From an uncultured Oscillospiraceae bacterium (lineage in GTDB: Bacteria; Bacillota; Clostridia; Oscillospirales; Ruminococcaceae): a DNA stretch of 16,019 nucleotides. The notes under the pieces are model-generated. The model was not told the origin of the DNA and did not search any database. It worked only from the letters and a program-made list of their open reading frames with translations. Shown in pieces: positions 8,684 through 14,858 of this stretch; the stretch's first letter is position 1; each line of letters begins with the position of its first letter. The stretch spans positions 1-16,019 of the forward strand of contig CABUEI010000047.1 in the NCBI GenBank assembly GCA_902490585.1, read 5' to 3'. The position numbers and the translations under genes are program-made.

Positions 8684-9754
8684 CTTTTTGCTTTTTTCCT
8701 CTCCGTGTTTCAAATCGGGTTCGGGGAGGTTATTTTTTATATCCATTACAGGATTTGAATTTATAGCGTCACGGAGCTGAGTGTTTACCACATGGGTGTA
8801 AATCTGTGTAGTATTGAGATTTTCGTGTCCGAGAACTTCCTTGAGCACACGGACATCAACGCCGTTCTGATACATAAGTGTAGCCGCCGTATGACGTAGT
8901 TTATGTACAGAAATTCCTTTGCCGGACAAACCGCAGGCTTTAAGTCTGTCGTCTATTATCTGTTCAACACGGCGGTTTGTGATGCGATTACCACGCTTAC
9001 TTATAAACAATGCTTTTTCCTTAGGATCAGCGACGGAATCTCTTTCAACTTGATACCTTGTAATTGCTTCAACGCATTGTTCGTTCAGGTATACAATACG
9101 CTCCTTATTTCCTTTACCAAGAACCTTTACGGAAATGTATTTCACATCAGGTTGTGACGGGTCTATATTTTCTACAAAATCGTTCACATTTATCGCTACA
9201 AGTTCGCTCAGACGCATACCGCAATTAAGAAACATTATAATCATGGCATAGTCACGATAATCCATCCAGCTTGAAAATTCCGAAAAACCCTCATGCAACA
9301 GCTGACCGCATTCCTGTAAAGTCAGGTGCTTAGGGAGTGCGTTTTTGGGTGACGTTAACTCCAGATTAAGCATCGGACTCGCTGTGAACCAAGCCTTATT
9401 ATTGGTAAGAAATTTATAGAATTGACGTAATGAAACCGCCTTGCGTGAACGTGCCTTTGCTTGATTTGAACGCTCGCTCACAGTAAAGCTCAGAAACTCC
9501 ATAGCGTCACTGAGAGTTACAGCCTTTATGTATTTATCGTCCAGGTCAGCTATAGTAATATCGGAAAAATCCGTATCCGCAGGAACAAGCTTGTTCTTGA
9601 TTTTAAGAAAACGCATGAACATACGCAAATCCGTATAATAGTTCAACGCAGTAAGCTGTGAACGGTTTTTTATAGTTGTAAGATAATTCAGGTATTCTGT
9701 AAGACAAGCCGGTGCATCTGATGTAGCTTGTCTGAAATCTATATTGTATGCCAT
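8681..9754 (-). CDS. Xer-type tyrosine recombinase (dif/attachment-site recombinase)
   Basis: A 357-aa site-specific recombinase. The N-terminal SAM-like core-binding domain spans about 15-120 and the catalytic domain about 140-330. The catalytic set is present: Arg181 (GMRLSE), the GKGNKER lysine (about 214-217), His284 and Arg287 (HKLRH), His310 (LGHENL) and the nucleophile Tyr319 (QIYTHV). The sequence style matches the chromosomal Xer-like recombinases common in Clostridia more than phage lambda-type integrases. AAAGG lies eight bases before ATG 9754. It lies between palindromic sites A and B, and site B covers its promoter region, so binding there could control its own expression. It may be the host chromosome-dimer resolvase located beside its site, as known for XerS and XerH, or an integrase belonging to the neighbouring phage. 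Confidence 0.9.
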   Translation of the reverse strand: MAYNIDFRQATSDAPACLTEYLNYLTTIKNRSQLTALNYYTDLRMFMRFLKIKNKLVPADTDFSDITIADLDDKYIKAVTLSDAMEFLSFTVSERSNQAKARSRKAVSLRQFYKFLTNNKAWFTASPMLNLELTSPKNALPKHLTLQECGQLLHEGFSEFSSWMDYRDYAMIIMFLNCGMRLSELVAINVNDFVENIDPSQPDVKYISVKVLGKGNKERIVYLNEQCVEAITRYQVERDSVADPKEKALFISKRGNRITNRRVEQIIDDRLKACGLSGKGISVHKLRHTAATLMYQNGVDVRVLKEVLGHENLNTTQIYTHVVNTQLRDAINSNPVMDIKNNLPEPDLKHGEEKSKK

Positions 9755-9784
9755 TTTTGTTGCCTTTCGTTTTTTTACACTTCT

Positions 9785-9814
9785 AATTTCGTAAAATATT
9801 AATTTTACGAAATT
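9785..9814. repeat. dif-like palindromic site B, probable attL of the prophage
   Basis: A perfect 13-bp inverted repeat (AATTTCGTAAAAT / ATTTTACGAAATT) leaves a 4-base centre; read as a recombinase core it is two 11-bp arms around ATATTAAT. The right half, extending to 9817, recurs as a 23-base exact direct repeat at 15629-15651 (site C), and weaker similarity runs on to a shared TTCTGTTA. The site lies 30 bases upstream of the recombinase start and immediately before the last phage gene. Confidence 0.7.
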
Positions 9815-9819
9815 GCGTG

Positions 9820-10233
9820 TTATTTTCTGTTAATACCATTATACAATTCATCAATCTTTTTTTCAAGACTTTCTACCCTTTCAGCAAGAATTTCAAGCAC
9901 AGATTTTTTACGATACTTTCTAACCATTGTATACAATGTAATCTTACGCCTAAAATTCACGAAGAAATCACAATCAAATATCGGTTTTTTCTTACGCCAA
10001 AGGTAATAACATTTATCGCACCGGTGCGCAATCATGTCTTTAGACCGTATCTTATTATCTTTGACGCACATATTAGCTGCCAGACTGTAACGATAGCCGA
10101 CACAATGCGGACATAATTTGTTGTAACAATAATAACAAATACAGTTTCTACAGTCTTTCGGCGGTAACATATAATACTTCGGATCATAACCGCTCAATGG
10201 GTGCTTATAAAAATCATTATAATATTCTGCCAT
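9820..10233 (-). CDS. Cysteine-rich putative zinc-binding phage protein with C-terminal coiled coil
   Basis: A 137-aa protein of unknown function. Ten cysteines (28, 31, 33, 36, 41, 44, 56, 72, 75, 88), most of them paired, for example CICYYC, CPHC and CDKC, together with His43 and His70, suggest two or more zinc-binding clusters. A basic stretch about 80-110 is followed by a heptad-like helix (111-137) with ESLEKKIDELY. The ATG lies three bases after the rep stop and behind AAGGTG inside the end of rep, so translation is probably coupled to Rep. A nucleic-acid-binding partner of replication or a regulator is a reasonable guess, not shown. It is the last gene of the phage operon and ends next to site B. 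Confidence 0.75.
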   Translation of the reverse strand: MAEYYNDFYKHPLSGYDPKYYMLPPKDCRNCICYYCYNKLCPHCVGYRYSLAANMCVKDNKIRSKDMIAHRCDKCYYLWRKKKPIFDCDFFVNFRRKITLYTMVRKYRKKSVLEILAERVESLEKKIDELYNGINRK

Positions 10234-10236
10234 AAA

Positions 10237-10827
10237 TCAATCACCTTGCGAATTACGATAACGGGATGATTTGATATAGTTAATTATCATGTAGCAACTG
10301 TGCCGAGAAAGGAATGAAAACCATGTATCAAACTCATTCTCTCTCGCATAATCAACCAACTCGAAAAACTCAGTTATATGATTCGTTTGAACAAAATCAA
10401 GCATTTCTTTAACGTATGTAAGTTCACAGCTTGCCGAAGGTCGCAAATATTCGTCCAAATCAGCACCACCATGTGCTATTATCATTTCCTTTGAATACTG
10501 CGCCTTTTCGGGATTATCTATGTGTGCCATATAACGTACCATTGCACGCAGGCTATGACACCTTTGTGGTATCGGACAAGTTAATGAATCCGTAATTTCT
10601 TTTACTTGTTCATACGATTTAACACTACCGAAACACAGCAAAACATGAATATGTGGTTTCTTAGGTGTTCCATCGCCGTTAATATCACGGTCGTGCAAAG
10701 GGCTTTCTACCCATTCAATATGATAATCATCTAATTTGTCACGCCAATCAACCGGAGCTGATTCGGGATAAAGCACAAACGTCCAAGACCGTGTACGAGT
10801 CTCTTTTTCCTTTTTCAAAGAAGCCAT
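10237..10827 (-). CDS. rep: Rolling-circle replication initiator, HUH endonuclease (Rep_2, pMV158 RepB-like)
   Basis: A 196-aa initiator that would nick one strand at the phage origin and stay linked to the 5' end through a tyrosine. Visible motifs are motif 1 RSWTFVLYP (13-20), metal ligands His45 and Asp48 in SPLHDRD, the HUH pair His59-Ile-His61 in KPHIHVLL, and the probable nucleophile Tyr99 in VRYMAHIDNPEKAQYS. From memory, RepB of plasmid pMV158 uses His39, Asp42, His55, His57 and Tyr99, almost the same layout. It lacks the RepB hexamerisation domain in obvious form. The origin with a matching nick sequence is just upstream (10880-10898). ATG 10827 follows TTGAGG. It plays the part that pII plays in Ff phages but from a plasmid-type family. 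Confidence 0.92.
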   Translation of the reverse strand: MASLKKEKETRTRSWTFVLYPESAPVDWRDKLDDYHIEWVESPLHDRDINGDGTPKKPHIHVLLCFGSVKSYEQVKEITDSLTCPIPQRCHSLRAMVRYMAHIDNPEKAQYSKEMIIAHGGADLDEYLRPSASCELTYVKEMLDFVQTNHITEFFELVDYARENEFDTWFSFLSRHSCYMIINYIKSSRYRNSQGD

Positions 10828-10879
10828 ATAATATACCTCAAATTATTAGAATTATAGTCCGTGAACACTGAACTATATT

Positions 10880-10898
10880 GGGGGGTCGTAGTCCCCCC
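10880..10898 (-). other. Double-strand origin: nick-site hairpin for the RepB-like initiator
   Basis: On the minus strand the sequence is GGGGGGACTACGACCCCCC, a six-G/six-C stem with the loop ACTACGA. The pMV158-family nick sequence, as I recall it, is TACTACG/AC within a hairpin loop; here eight of nine bases agree. The nick would fall between 10887 and 10886 on the minus strand, making the displaced single strand the same sense as the phage genes, as in known inoviruses. Just beyond it, a tandem GTTCA motif (10861-10873) could be part of a Rep binding region. Confidence 0.8.
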
Positions 10899-10899
10899 A

Positions 10900-10925
10900 G
10901 CCGTGCCGGCGGTGCCGGCTACGGC
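10900..10925. repeat. Very GC-rich hairpin next to the replication origin
   Basis: GCCGTGCCGGC (10900-10910) and GCCGGCTACGGC (10914-10925) pair over 11 bp with one bulged T and a GGT loop. It lies between the assembly ATPase stop and the nick-site hairpin in otherwise AT-rich DNA. Possible roles are part of the origin, a virion packaging signal, or an attenuator separating rep from the structural genes. There is no T-run, so it is not a standard terminator. Confidence 0.6.
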
Positions 10926-10929
10926 ATAA

Positions 10930-11733
10930 TCAACCTAAACGACCGACACCACGCTTAAAACGGCGGGAAGTCTTGCGGTCTGATACAGCGACAGAAGAAC
11001 GATTATCATCATCATCTGTATCAAAATAATCCGAATGTAATATCGTTTGTACCATTTCAGTAGTATCATACATCTGGCGAAGCTTGTCCGATTGAATATA
11101 TGTCATACAATCAATCGGAGAAAGTGAAATCATCGGATTACTATACGATAAATCGTAATCGGACGCGTCGTAATATGTAACGTTTACGCATCTGGTAAAC
11201 GGGTGCGGAAAATAACTGCTACACACACGAACAGTTGTAGCGACGTCACGGATCTGTTTATCGACAAAGTGCCAACGTTGCGATGTACCAAATAGAACAA
11301 CGTGCCGATGACGCACCTGGCAAAAGTATTGAAACAATGCCTTCGACATAGATTTACCGTTGCAGAAATCACGGCTATTAAGGATGGTACCGATTTCGTC
11401 AATAAGAATAATCGTATTATCAGCACACGAAAATATATCATCAACACTATTTAACGGTTTAATCACTGTATGATCCGGAAAACCGGATAACTTGATATTA
11501 GACAAAACTTGCACCTGTGGGAAACGCTTGCACAACTTATAAGCCGTATAAACCATTGAAGAAGTTTTTCCTGCACCGAACTTAGAAGTGAAAATATGTA
11601 TACCCCAACGATCAAAATCCTTGTAACGCTTTTCTTTGTAATAAAGAAATCGGTCATGTATCTGATACGCTATGAACAAAGGTAACCGTATCAGATTTGA
11701 AAAAATCTTACGGAAAAAAACTATCAATGCCAT
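10930..11733 (-). CDS. Zot/pI-family filamentous phage assembly ATPase
   Basis: A 267-aa P-loop ATPase of the Zonular occludens toxin-like (Zot) family, the morphogenesis protein (pI) that drives virion extrusion at the cytoplasmic membrane. Walker A SKFGAGKTS spans about 50-58 and Walker B TIILIDEIG about 107-115, followed by the Zot-like stretch VVLFGTSQRW. A hydrophobic segment at the N terminus (about 2-24) may anchor it; in Gram-negative pI proteins the anchor lies after the ATPase domain. The C-terminal tail is acidic then basic (DTDDDD; RRFKRG). ATG 11733 follows AAGGTGGTGA, which overlaps the stop of the preceding small gene. Despite the family name there is no basis for calling it a toxin. 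Confidence 0.87.
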   Translation of the reverse strand: MALIVFFRKIFSNLIRLPLFIAYQIHDRFLYYKEKRYKDFDRWGIHIFTSKFGAGKTSSMVYTAYKLCKRFPQVQVLSNIKLSGFPDHTVIKPLNSVDDIFSCADNTIILIDEIGTILNSRDFCNGKSMSKALFQYFCQVRHRHVVLFGTSQRWHFVDKQIRDVATTVRVCSSYFPHPFTRCVNVTYYDASDYDLSYSNPMISLSPIDCMTYIQSDKLRQMYDTTEMVQTILHSDYFDTDDDDNRSSVAVSDRKTSRRFKRGVGRLG

Positions 11734-11745
11734 AAAATCACCACC

Positions 11746-11916
11746 TTATAACAAACGATTTCGCCGACCAAGAAAGATAGCAGGCATTTTCATGACAAAC
11801 ACGAAAACACCGATACCGATAGCAAGGCGAACAATATTATTTATAACATCGGCAATAGTGATCATGTCATACGACCAGCCGAACATTTCAAGAAATACAG
11901 CTACAACATCTGTCAT
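11746..11916 (-). CDS. Small phage membrane protein (56 aa), possible minor coat protein
   Basis: A 56-residue protein with one strong membrane segment (about residues 29-50, rich in I, V, F, G) and a basic end (GRRNRLL). The frame opens upstream at 11976, but ATG 11916 has AAAGGA eight bases before it and overlaps the stop of the 43-aa gene as ATGA, so this start is preferred. Size, position between the adsorption protein and Zot genes, and topology suggest a minor coat or assembly protein comparable to pVI, pVII or pIX of Ff phages. Such proteins diverge too fast for me to assign a specific one. Confidence 0.75.
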   Translation of the reverse strand: MTDVVAVFLEMFGWSYDMITIADVINNIVRLAIGIGVFVFVMKMPAIFLGRRNRLL

Positions 11917-12044
11917 TTTGTTAATCCTTTCACGATAAAAAATAAAATTAGCAACAGCAGAACAGAAAAAAGACACGCTTCGGACAATGTTAAACTATCC
12001 AACTGCCGAAGCAAAATAGAACCGGAAGAAGAACCGATAACCAT
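11913..12044 (-). CDS. Tiny phage membrane protein (43 aa)
   Basis: A 43-residue open frame with a polar N terminus starting MVIGSSSGS and a strong hydrophobic helix (about 24-38, LFSVLLLLILFF), ending KGLTK. ATG 12044 is preceded by AGGTGGTGATTTT, the same leader that precedes the Zot gene at 11733. Its TGA overlaps the next ATG (ATGA), so the two are probably translationally coupled. Position and topology suggest a minor virion or assembly protein; no homologue is recognised. Confidence 0.72.
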   Translation of the reverse strand: MVIGSSSGSILLRQLDSLTLSEACLFSVLLLLILFFIVKGLTK

Positions 12045-12059
12045 AAAATCACCACCTAA

Positions 12060-12215
12060 TCAATCAAATATCTTCCAAACGACATAAGCGACAAGTACCG
12101 TTAGAAGCTGTCCAATTATAATATCAAAAATTGACACAGAAAACGGTCCGAAATCAATTGGAATCTGAAGGACGGAAACAACACCGGATAATAACTGCTG
12201 AATATAAGTAATCAT
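12060..12215 (-). CDS. Tiny phage membrane protein (51 aa)
   Basis: A 51-residue open frame beginning MITYIQQLLSGVVSVLQIP, with a moderately hydrophobic N-terminal helix and a second segment (about 29-47, FDIIIGQLLTVLVAYVVW). ATG 12215 lies four bases after the stop of the adsorption gene, whose TGA lies within the GGTGAT ribosome binding site, pointing to coupled translation. In Ff phages gene VI directly follows gene III; this one holds the same place, so a pVI-like role is a fair inference. Sequence alone does not prove it. Confidence 0.72.
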   Translation of the reverse strand: MITYIQQLLSGVVSVLQIPIDFGPFSVSIFDIIIGQLLTVLVAYVVWKIFD

Positions 12216-12219
12216 AGTA

Positions 12220-13830
12220 TCACCGTCCTAAAATACGCAATATGATTATTAACGATATACCAATCAGAATGATAGACCAAAACGCTGCAGGGAACAAAGA
12301 CCAACAAGCTTGAAAAAATAGACTAGCAGAAGCTATCGCAGTGCGTAAACTACCGATCAGATTAGTAATATCGAGATTAGCCAAAGAATCGTTATAATCA
12401 CGATTTATAATATCTTCAGGGTTATCACTGTCCATTTTATCGCCATCGTTATTATCACCATTGATATAACCGTTATCATCGTTGACATCATTATCAAGGT
12501 TATTACGGTTATCATAATCGGTAACCTTAGTACCGTAACCGCTGTCGGACTTTACATAGCCACGGGCACTATTAAAATAAGCCGTAGATAATATCATACT
12601 GTTTGTTGTATCAATGATTTCCAACTTATAAAAATTGTATGGTACAACCGACACATAATCGGATAAACAGATACTAACGGCTTTAGAAACAACGTAAGAA
12701 TCTTCAGTAAAAGTAAGCTTGTCCGAAGTAAGATTGCGAACTAAATCATAACTGAAATCGGCATACGATTTAATAATGTAAGCCTGCAAAGAAGCATGGA
12801 TAACTTGTGATGAATTTGTCGGAACATTGAAAAACAACATACCGATAGGTTGCGAAACACCAGCACAAAGACCGAGAACTAGTTTAGAACCACCTGAAAT
12901 AATAGATTTACCTAAAAGTGCAATACCAATAGCGTTGGAAACTGCCGAGATAGATTCTTTTAATTCCTGATTCTCCCACATTTCCTTTGCAACATCGACA
13001 TACTTAGAATTATTGGAAATGCGTAAAGCGTACTGATGATGATTGCCGTTATCATCGATACGAAAATCAACTATAGGATATTGCTTACCGGCATTAACCC
13101 AATCCATGAAAAAAAGAGGTTGAGGTGCTTCGTCAGTACCTTTAAACGTAAGAAATTCAGCGGTCGGCAAAGTGGACGCTTCGGGCGAACTGTAATCACT
13201 GTCATGCAAATTATTGATAACATCATTTATAAATGTATCGTGTTCGGATTTAGTCCAAACCGAAGCCGAAGAAGTAAAAATAGCGTAAAAATCGGTACCA
13301 TATGTAGCAGGAAAATCTGCCATAGTGCAATTATTAGCAATAGGAGACATACTACCATAAGTATAATCAGTACCATTATCATAACGAAAAGTACTACAAA
13401 CACTACCTCTGCTCTCATAAAAACAAAATTCCGAATTTTTAAAACGATCAAGCCAAGAAGGTGAAAATAAAACAGAATTAAAAGTCAAACTATTACTACC
13501 AACTTGATATTGAATGGTATTATTTGAATAAGTATAAAATTTACCGTCCTTATAGCCAAAAACAGCACCCATAACATAAGAACCGTCAGCGTAGGAATCA
13601 AATCGGCTAAGAACTTCCCTGACCGAAACACCGTCTGTATAACGGAATTTGATACATTGATAGTTACCGATAGTGCCTAGATAAGATATAGTATCATCAA
13701 CAGATGTACTATCATCGGCAGCTTCGGCGCTGGCAGTAACGTGAAACATCACCGAAGCCAAACCAAGCACAAAAGCCAGAGCAACAGCAAAAGCAACTAT
13801 TCGCAATGCAGCACTTCCCTGCACTTTCAT
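12220..13830 (-). CDS. pIII-like adsorption (minor coat) protein, secreted and C-terminally anchored
   Basis: A 536-aa protein with a long signal peptide (hydrophobic core about 11-30, likely cleavage after ASAEA near residue 37), an extracellular region with few recognisable features (about 38-425), an Asn/Asp-rich low-complexity stretch (about 429-480), and a C-terminal membrane helix (about 511-533) ending RILGR. This layout matches phage pIII: receptor-binding domains, flexible linker, and an anchor that stays in the membrane until virion release. The linker here is Asn/Asp-rich rather than Gly-rich as in Ff. A hydrophobic patch lies near 299-335. ATG 13830 follows AAAGGGTGA. It is the largest phage gene and the likely determinant of host range. 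Confidence 0.8.
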   Translation of the reverse strand: MKVQGSAALRIVAFAVALAFVLGLASVMFHVTASAEAADDSTSVDDTISYLGTIGNYQCIKFRYTDGVSVREVLSRFDSYADGSYVMGAVFGYKDGKFYTYSNNTIQYQVGSNSLTFNSVLFSPSWLDRFKNSEFCFYESRGSVCSTFRYDNGTDYTYGSMSPIANNCTMADFPATYGTDFYAIFTSSASVWTKSEHDTFINDVINNLHDSDYSSPEASTLPTAEFLTFKGTDEAPQPLFFMDWVNAGKQYPIVDFRIDDNGNHHQYALRISNNSKYVDVAKEMWENQELKESISAVSNAIGIALLGKSIISGGSKLVLGLCAGVSQPIGMLFFNVPTNSSQVIHASLQAYIIKSYADFSYDLVRNLTSDKLTFTEDSYVVSKAVSICLSDYVSVVPYNFYKLEIIDTTNSMILSTAYFNSARGYVKSDSGYGTKVTDYDNRNNLDNDVNDDNGYINGDNNDGDKMDSDNPEDIINRDYNDSLANLDITNLIGSLRTAIASASLFFQACWSLFPAAFWSIILIGISLIIILRILGR

Positions 13831-13854
13831 AAAATCACCCTTTCATAAAAAATT

Positions 13855-13896
13855 ATATATAAAAAGTCGGCAAGAAAAATTGAATCCTTGCCGACT
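13855..13896 (-). terminator. Terminator after the major coat gene
   Basis: A perfect 10-bp stem (AGTCGGCAAG / CTTGCCGACT, 13865-13874 and 13887-13896) is followed on the minus strand by TTTTTATATA. It lies between the coat and adsorption genes, the same place as the central terminator after gene VIII in Ff phages, and would give high coat protein output with partial read-through. Confidence 0.85.
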
Positions 13897-13901
13897 GAAT
13901 G

Positions 13902-14066
13902 TTATCTTGCTGAACGCTTCATACGAGCGAAAACAGCAACCGAAGCACCGACAAGCGAACAGCCAACGAATATTGCAATCACAGGATTGTCCATCATGGC
14001 AGTAAAAGCTGTGCCGACGCAAGAAATTGCATTTGTAATGCACGTTGTTATAGCTTCCATTTTCAA
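13902..14066 (-). CDS. Major coat protein, pVIII-like
   Basis: A 52-54-residue protein: a mildly amphipathic N-terminal half (from MEAITTCITNAISCVG), a membrane helix (about PVIAIFVGCSLVGASVAVF) and a short basic tail RMKRSAR. This is the pattern of filamentous phage major coat proteins, with the positive C terminus facing the DNA; there is no signal peptide, as in phage Pf3. The ribosome binding site AAAGGGGGTG fits TTG at 14066 (seven bases) better than ATG at 14060 (thirteen bases), so I list TTG; the protein differs by two residues. The strong site and the following terminator fit very high expression. Confidence 0.82.
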   Translation of the reverse strand: MKMEAITTCITNAISCVGTAFTAMMDNPVIAIFVGCSLVGASVAVFARMKRSAR

Positions 14067-14080
14067 CTTTACACCCCCTT

Positions 14081-14392
14081 TCAATTCAGAAGAACACGTT
14101 GCAAACCGCCGTAACGGTTTTCGATTATCTCGAAATCTGTACCGGCAAGCGATTTGAGCCACTCGCCTTGATCATCTTTATATAAACCTTTAAAGATTTT
14201 CTGAAGGTTTTCGGTTTCGTTCTTTACCTTATAAGATACAGTCGAACGACCGAAAGCAAAATTTTCATTCTCGGGGTTGTCGAGCTCTTCGAAGCTCTGG
14301 AAGTACACATACAAGTTGTCATATGAAACTTCCTTTTTCGTCTGCTTGTCAATAAATGTACCGCACTTAACTTCTGCGCCTATCAAAATCAT
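14081..14392 (-). CDS. Probable ssDNA-binding protein (pV-like)
   Basis: A 103-aa soluble protein rich in charged and aromatic residues (for example YDNLYVYFQSFEEL and ENRYGGLQRVLL) with alternating strand-like segments compatible with an OB fold. In filamentous phages a protein of this size just before the major coat gene (pV) coats the new single strands and prevents their conversion to double strands. The assignment rests mainly on size and position; I see no diagnostic motif. A GTG at 14401 is in frame, but ATG 14392 lies eight bases after AAGG and directly after the stop of the previous gene (TAAAATG), so it is preferred. Confidence 0.6.
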   Translation of the reverse strand: MILIGAEVKCGTFIDKQTKKEVSYDNLYVYFQSFEELDNPENENFAFGRSTVSYKVKNETENLQKIFKGLYKDDQGEWLKSLAGTDFEIIENRYGGLQRVLLN

Positions 14393-14393
14393 T

Positions 14394-14678
14394 TTATTCA
14401 CCTTCCTTTACTTCAACTGTATCAAGAATCAACTGATAGAAAATGCCAAATGATATAATCACAAAGTGTGAAAGCGAATTATACAAGTGATAAACGAAAT
14501 AATTAAACCCGCAGAAATCAAGATGAACGAATAATGTATCACGATCAACATCATCAAAATCACTTAAAACTTTTAGAACAACATCACCGATAGAATAACT
14601 ATCAAGAATGCATTCGGGTAAAAGTTTATCACAAACCAAGCCCGGATAAACCTTATACGTCTTTTTTACACTTTCCAT
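14394..14678 (-). CDS. Phage early-operon protein of unknown function (94 aa)
   Basis: First gene of the phage operon. The frame opens at 14789 but ATG 14678 follows AGGAG at five bases and lies downstream of the promoter, so the product has 94 residues. It has an N-terminal basic segment (ESVKKTYKVYP), an acidic middle (DFDDVDRD) and an aromatic, hydrophobic C-terminal half (about 55-83, including FNYFVYHLYN and FVIISFGIFY). I do not recognise it. Its stop is one base from the start of the ssDNA-binding gene. A regulator or an accessory replication or excision factor are possibilities without direct support. Confidence 0.65.
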   Translation of the reverse strand: MESVKKTYKVYPGLVCDKLLPECILDSYSIGDVVLKVLSDFDDVDRDTLFVHLDFCGFNYFVYHLYNSLSHFVIISFGIFYQLILDTVEVKEGE

Positions 14679-14727
14679 AATAACTCCTATCTTGCCGTTA
14701 TGCACCACGGTCACGGGTAATATTAAA

Positions 14728-14834
14728 TATAACCTACAGTTATAATTATAACCTGTGGTTATATTTAATTCAATTGGCAAAATAAACAAAATATAACCTA
14801 TGGTTTATAGCAATTTCAACAACCATAGGTTATA
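14728..14834. promoter_or_regulatory. Four-copy operator array for the phage repressor
   Basis: Four related palindromes of the form TATAACC-three bases-GGTTATA: O1 14728-14744 (one arm altered), O2 14747-14763 (perfect), O3 14792-14807 (one extra T), O4 14818-14834 (inverted, one arm altered). O1 and O2 are also enclosed in a 13-bp perfect inverted repeat (14722-14734 and 14757-14769). They lie between the divergent repressor and the phage operon. O2 covers the -10 of the operon promoter and O4 overlaps a TATAAT in front of the repressor gene, so both directions can be controlled. Confidence 0.8.
14745..14773 (-). promoter_or_regulatory. Promoter of the phage operon
   Basis: On the minus strand TTGAAT (14773-14768) is followed after 17 bases by a perfect TATAAT (14750-14745). 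Operator O2 lies within the spacer and -10 box and O1 lies at the start point, so a bound repressor would block it. The next gene starts at 14678. Confidence 0.75.
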
Positions 14835-14858
14835 ATGAAAATAGAAAGAGGTGATAAA

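Noticed and set aside
9785..9814. Site B palindrome as a terminator
   Set aside because: The stem is AT-rich with no T-run on either strand and has an exact partial copy at the far end of the prophage, so an attachment site fits better.
10930..11733. Zot annotation as an enterotoxin
   Set aside because: The family name comes from the Vibrio phage protein; the motifs seen are those of the assembly ATPase only.
13036..13464. 142-codon plus-strand frame
   Set aside because: It is antisense to the adsorption protein gene, which has a signal peptide, anchor and correct start site.
14728..14834. CRISPR-like repeat array
   Set aside because: The repeats are short palindromes with unequal spacing between divergent promoters and no cas genes, so they are operators.
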